NCBI GenBank assembly: GCA_018650745.1
Contig: JABIFK010000100.1
Span: 1-5,805, forward strand
Length of the DNA: 5,805 nucleotides
Source: Candidatus Latescibacterota bacterium
GTDB taxonomy: Bacteria > Latescibacterota > UBA2968
Direction: 5' to 3'
The notes below the pieces were generated by a model. It was not told the DNA's origin and made no database searches. It was given only the letters and a program-made list of their open reading frames with translations. Made by a program: the position numbers and the translations under genes. Numbering within the stretch: position 1 is the first letter of the stretch; every line of letters starts with the position of its first letter. Positions 4,694 to 5,805 of this stretch are shown in pieces.

Positions 4694-5805
4694 GTGTCGA
4701 ACCCTTTTGTAGAAGAAATTGCCCAACAAGTGGCAGGTGCAACAGATTTGGCGGCTGGCGATGTGATTGCCATGATGGAAACACCACCCAAACCGGATAT
4801 GGGTGATTATGCTTTTCCGTGTTTCACTTTGGCAAAGACCTTTCGCAAGGCGCCCAACTTGATCGCTCAAGAATTGGCAGAGAAAATCCAGACAGGAGGC
4901 CGTATTGCACAAGCCAAGCCGATTGGTCCCTATTTGAACTTCTTTGTGAGTAAGGGAAGCTTTGTTGGGGAAACCTTGTCGGCGATATTGACCGATGGTG
5001 CGGCATTTGGGCAAAGCGATGAAGGCCAAGGTAAAACCGTGGTTGTTGATTTTTCGCATCCCAACATTGCCAAGCCATTTGGTATTCACCATTTGCGCTC
5101 GACTGTAATTGGAAATGCACTCCGAAATATTCATCGTGTGTTGGGGTATGATGTGGTGGGTGTGAATCATCTGGGTGATTGGGGCTCGCAATTTGCAAAG
5201 TTGATTTTGGCTTGGAATTATTGGGGTGAGGGTGAACTGACGGCAGATATTACCATTCAAAAGCTGTTGGAACTCTATATACGCATTCACGAGGAAATAG
5301 AAGACAACCCAGAGCTTGAAGAAGAAGCACGGGGATGGTTGCGTCGTTTGGAGGCGGGTGATGAAGAAGCTGTGCGGATGTGGAAGATTTGTGTGGATGT
5401 GAGTTTTAAAGAATTTGATCGGGTATATCAAATGCTGGGCATTGAGTTTGAGTCGATCGCAGGTGAGAGCTTTTATCAAGATAAGATGCCTGCGACGCTT
5501 GATCGGTTAAGAGGAAAAAATCTATTGGAAAAAAGTGAGGGGGCAACCATTGTTAATTTGGAAAAATGGGATATGCCGCCTTTGATAGCTCTGCGCAGTG
5601 ACGATGCCACATTGTATGGCACGCGTGATTTGGCCGCTGCCGAATATCGCTGGGAAACTTATAAATTTGAGAAGTTGCTCTATGTGGTTGATGTGGCGCA
5701 ATCGCTTCATTTTAAACAGTTGTTTAAAGTTTTGGAACTCATGGAATACGATTGGGCTGAGAAATGTTCTCACGTTGTATTTGGGCGTTTAAACTTTAAA
5801 GGCGG
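4694..5805 (+). CDS. argS: Arginyl-tRNA synthetase, N-terminal 370 residues, truncated by the window edge
   Basis: It charges tRNA-Arg with arginine (class I synthetase, cytoplasm). The frame is open from the GTG at 4694 to the last base. The N-terminal tRNA-recognition domain (about 1-110) shows GDYAFPCFTLAKTFRKAP (37-54) and GPYLNFFV (78-85). The catalytic core begins with SHPNIAKPFGIHHLRSTVIG (121-140), the HIGH region, followed by NHLGDWGSQF (158-167), GESFYQDKM (257-265), LYGTRDLAAAEYRW (307-320) and HFKQLFKVLELM (339-350), all typical of ArgRS. The KMSKS-like loop and anticodon-binding domain should lie beyond the edge (family total about 560-580 residues). The HIGH tetrad reads GIHH: His at the fourth position is kept, the first is Gly and the third His. 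A long open frame on the opposite strand at 4607-5479 is a shadow. Confidence 0.97.
   Translation, partial: MSNPFVEEIAQQVAGATDLAAGDVIAMMETPPKPDMGDYAFPCFTLAKTFRKAPNLIAQELAEKIQTGGRIAQAKPIGPYLNFFVSKGSFVGETLSAILTDGAAFGQSDEGQGKTVVVDFSHPNIAKPFGIHHLRSTVIGNALRNIHRVLGYDVVGVNHLGDWGSQFAKLILAWNYWGEGELTADITIQKLLELYIRIHEEIEDNPELEEEARGWLRRLEAGDEEAVRMWKICVDVSFKEFDRVYQMLGIEFESIAGESFYQDKMPATLDRLRGKNLLEKSEGATIVNLEKWDMPPLIALRSDDATLYGTRDLAAAEYRWETYKFEKLLYVVDVAQSLHFKQLFKVLELMEYDWAEKCSHVVFGRLNFKG

Noticed and set aside
4607..5479. 290-codon open frame on the minus strand
   Set aside because: It is antisense to argS, whose plus-strand frame has continuous ArgRS motifs to the window edge. The minus-strand product is His/Gln/Asn-rich with no domain, as expected for a shadow.

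Overview
The window is one strand-coherent bacterial block. All seven genes read left to right, and almost all of the DNA is coding. The core is aromatic metabolism: the 3' part of a prephenate/arogenate dehydrogenase gene (tyrA, with a C-terminal ACT domain), an EPSP-synthase-fold gene in the aroA position, a 46-residue membrane microprotein gene, shikimate dehydrogenase (aroE), and a UbiE/MenG-type quinone C-methyltransferase. A small three-helix membrane protein and the first 370 codons of arginyl-tRNA synthetase (argS) follow; argS runs off the right edge.

Organism: a bacterium that I cannot place in a phylum. The evidence is good Shine-Dalgarno sequences with ATG, GTG and TTG starts, a bacterial gene set, moderate G+C, and a coding strand strongly enriched in G and T (Leu is mostly TTG, Val often GTG). 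The gene order, the A-rich 7-bp tandem units in two spacers and the GACTTGAGAC repeat in a third suggest an uncultured or little-studied lineage, but that is a guess.

Layout: tyrA (1-843), then 13 nt, the aroA-like gene (857-2152), then 4 nt, and the microprotein (2157-2297). These three look like one tightly coupled transcription unit. A 98-nt spacer with heptad repeats and an inverted repeat precedes aroE (2396-3262, TTG start). A 107-nt spacer with a longer heptad array precedes menG/ubiE (3370-4092, GTG start). The membrane protein (4114-4578) follows after 21 nt. A 115-nt spacer with a different direct repeat precedes argS (4694-5805+, GTG start).

Main point of interest: the aroA-position protein has a full-length EPSP synthase fold signature (431 aa, clean reading frame), but nearly every residue the family uses to hold shikimate-3-phosphate and PEP has been replaced. 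It looks like a pseudoenzyme or a repurposed enolpyruvyl-transferase-fold protein. The adjacent TyrA also has Gln where the family usually has the second His of SHLPH. In contrast AroE and the methyltransferase keep all their expected motifs. AroE and TyrA act upstream and downstream of chorismate, and a MenG-type methyltransferase would use a chorismate-derived quinone, so the cluster is thematically chorismate-centred; the role of the degenerate AroA is unknown.
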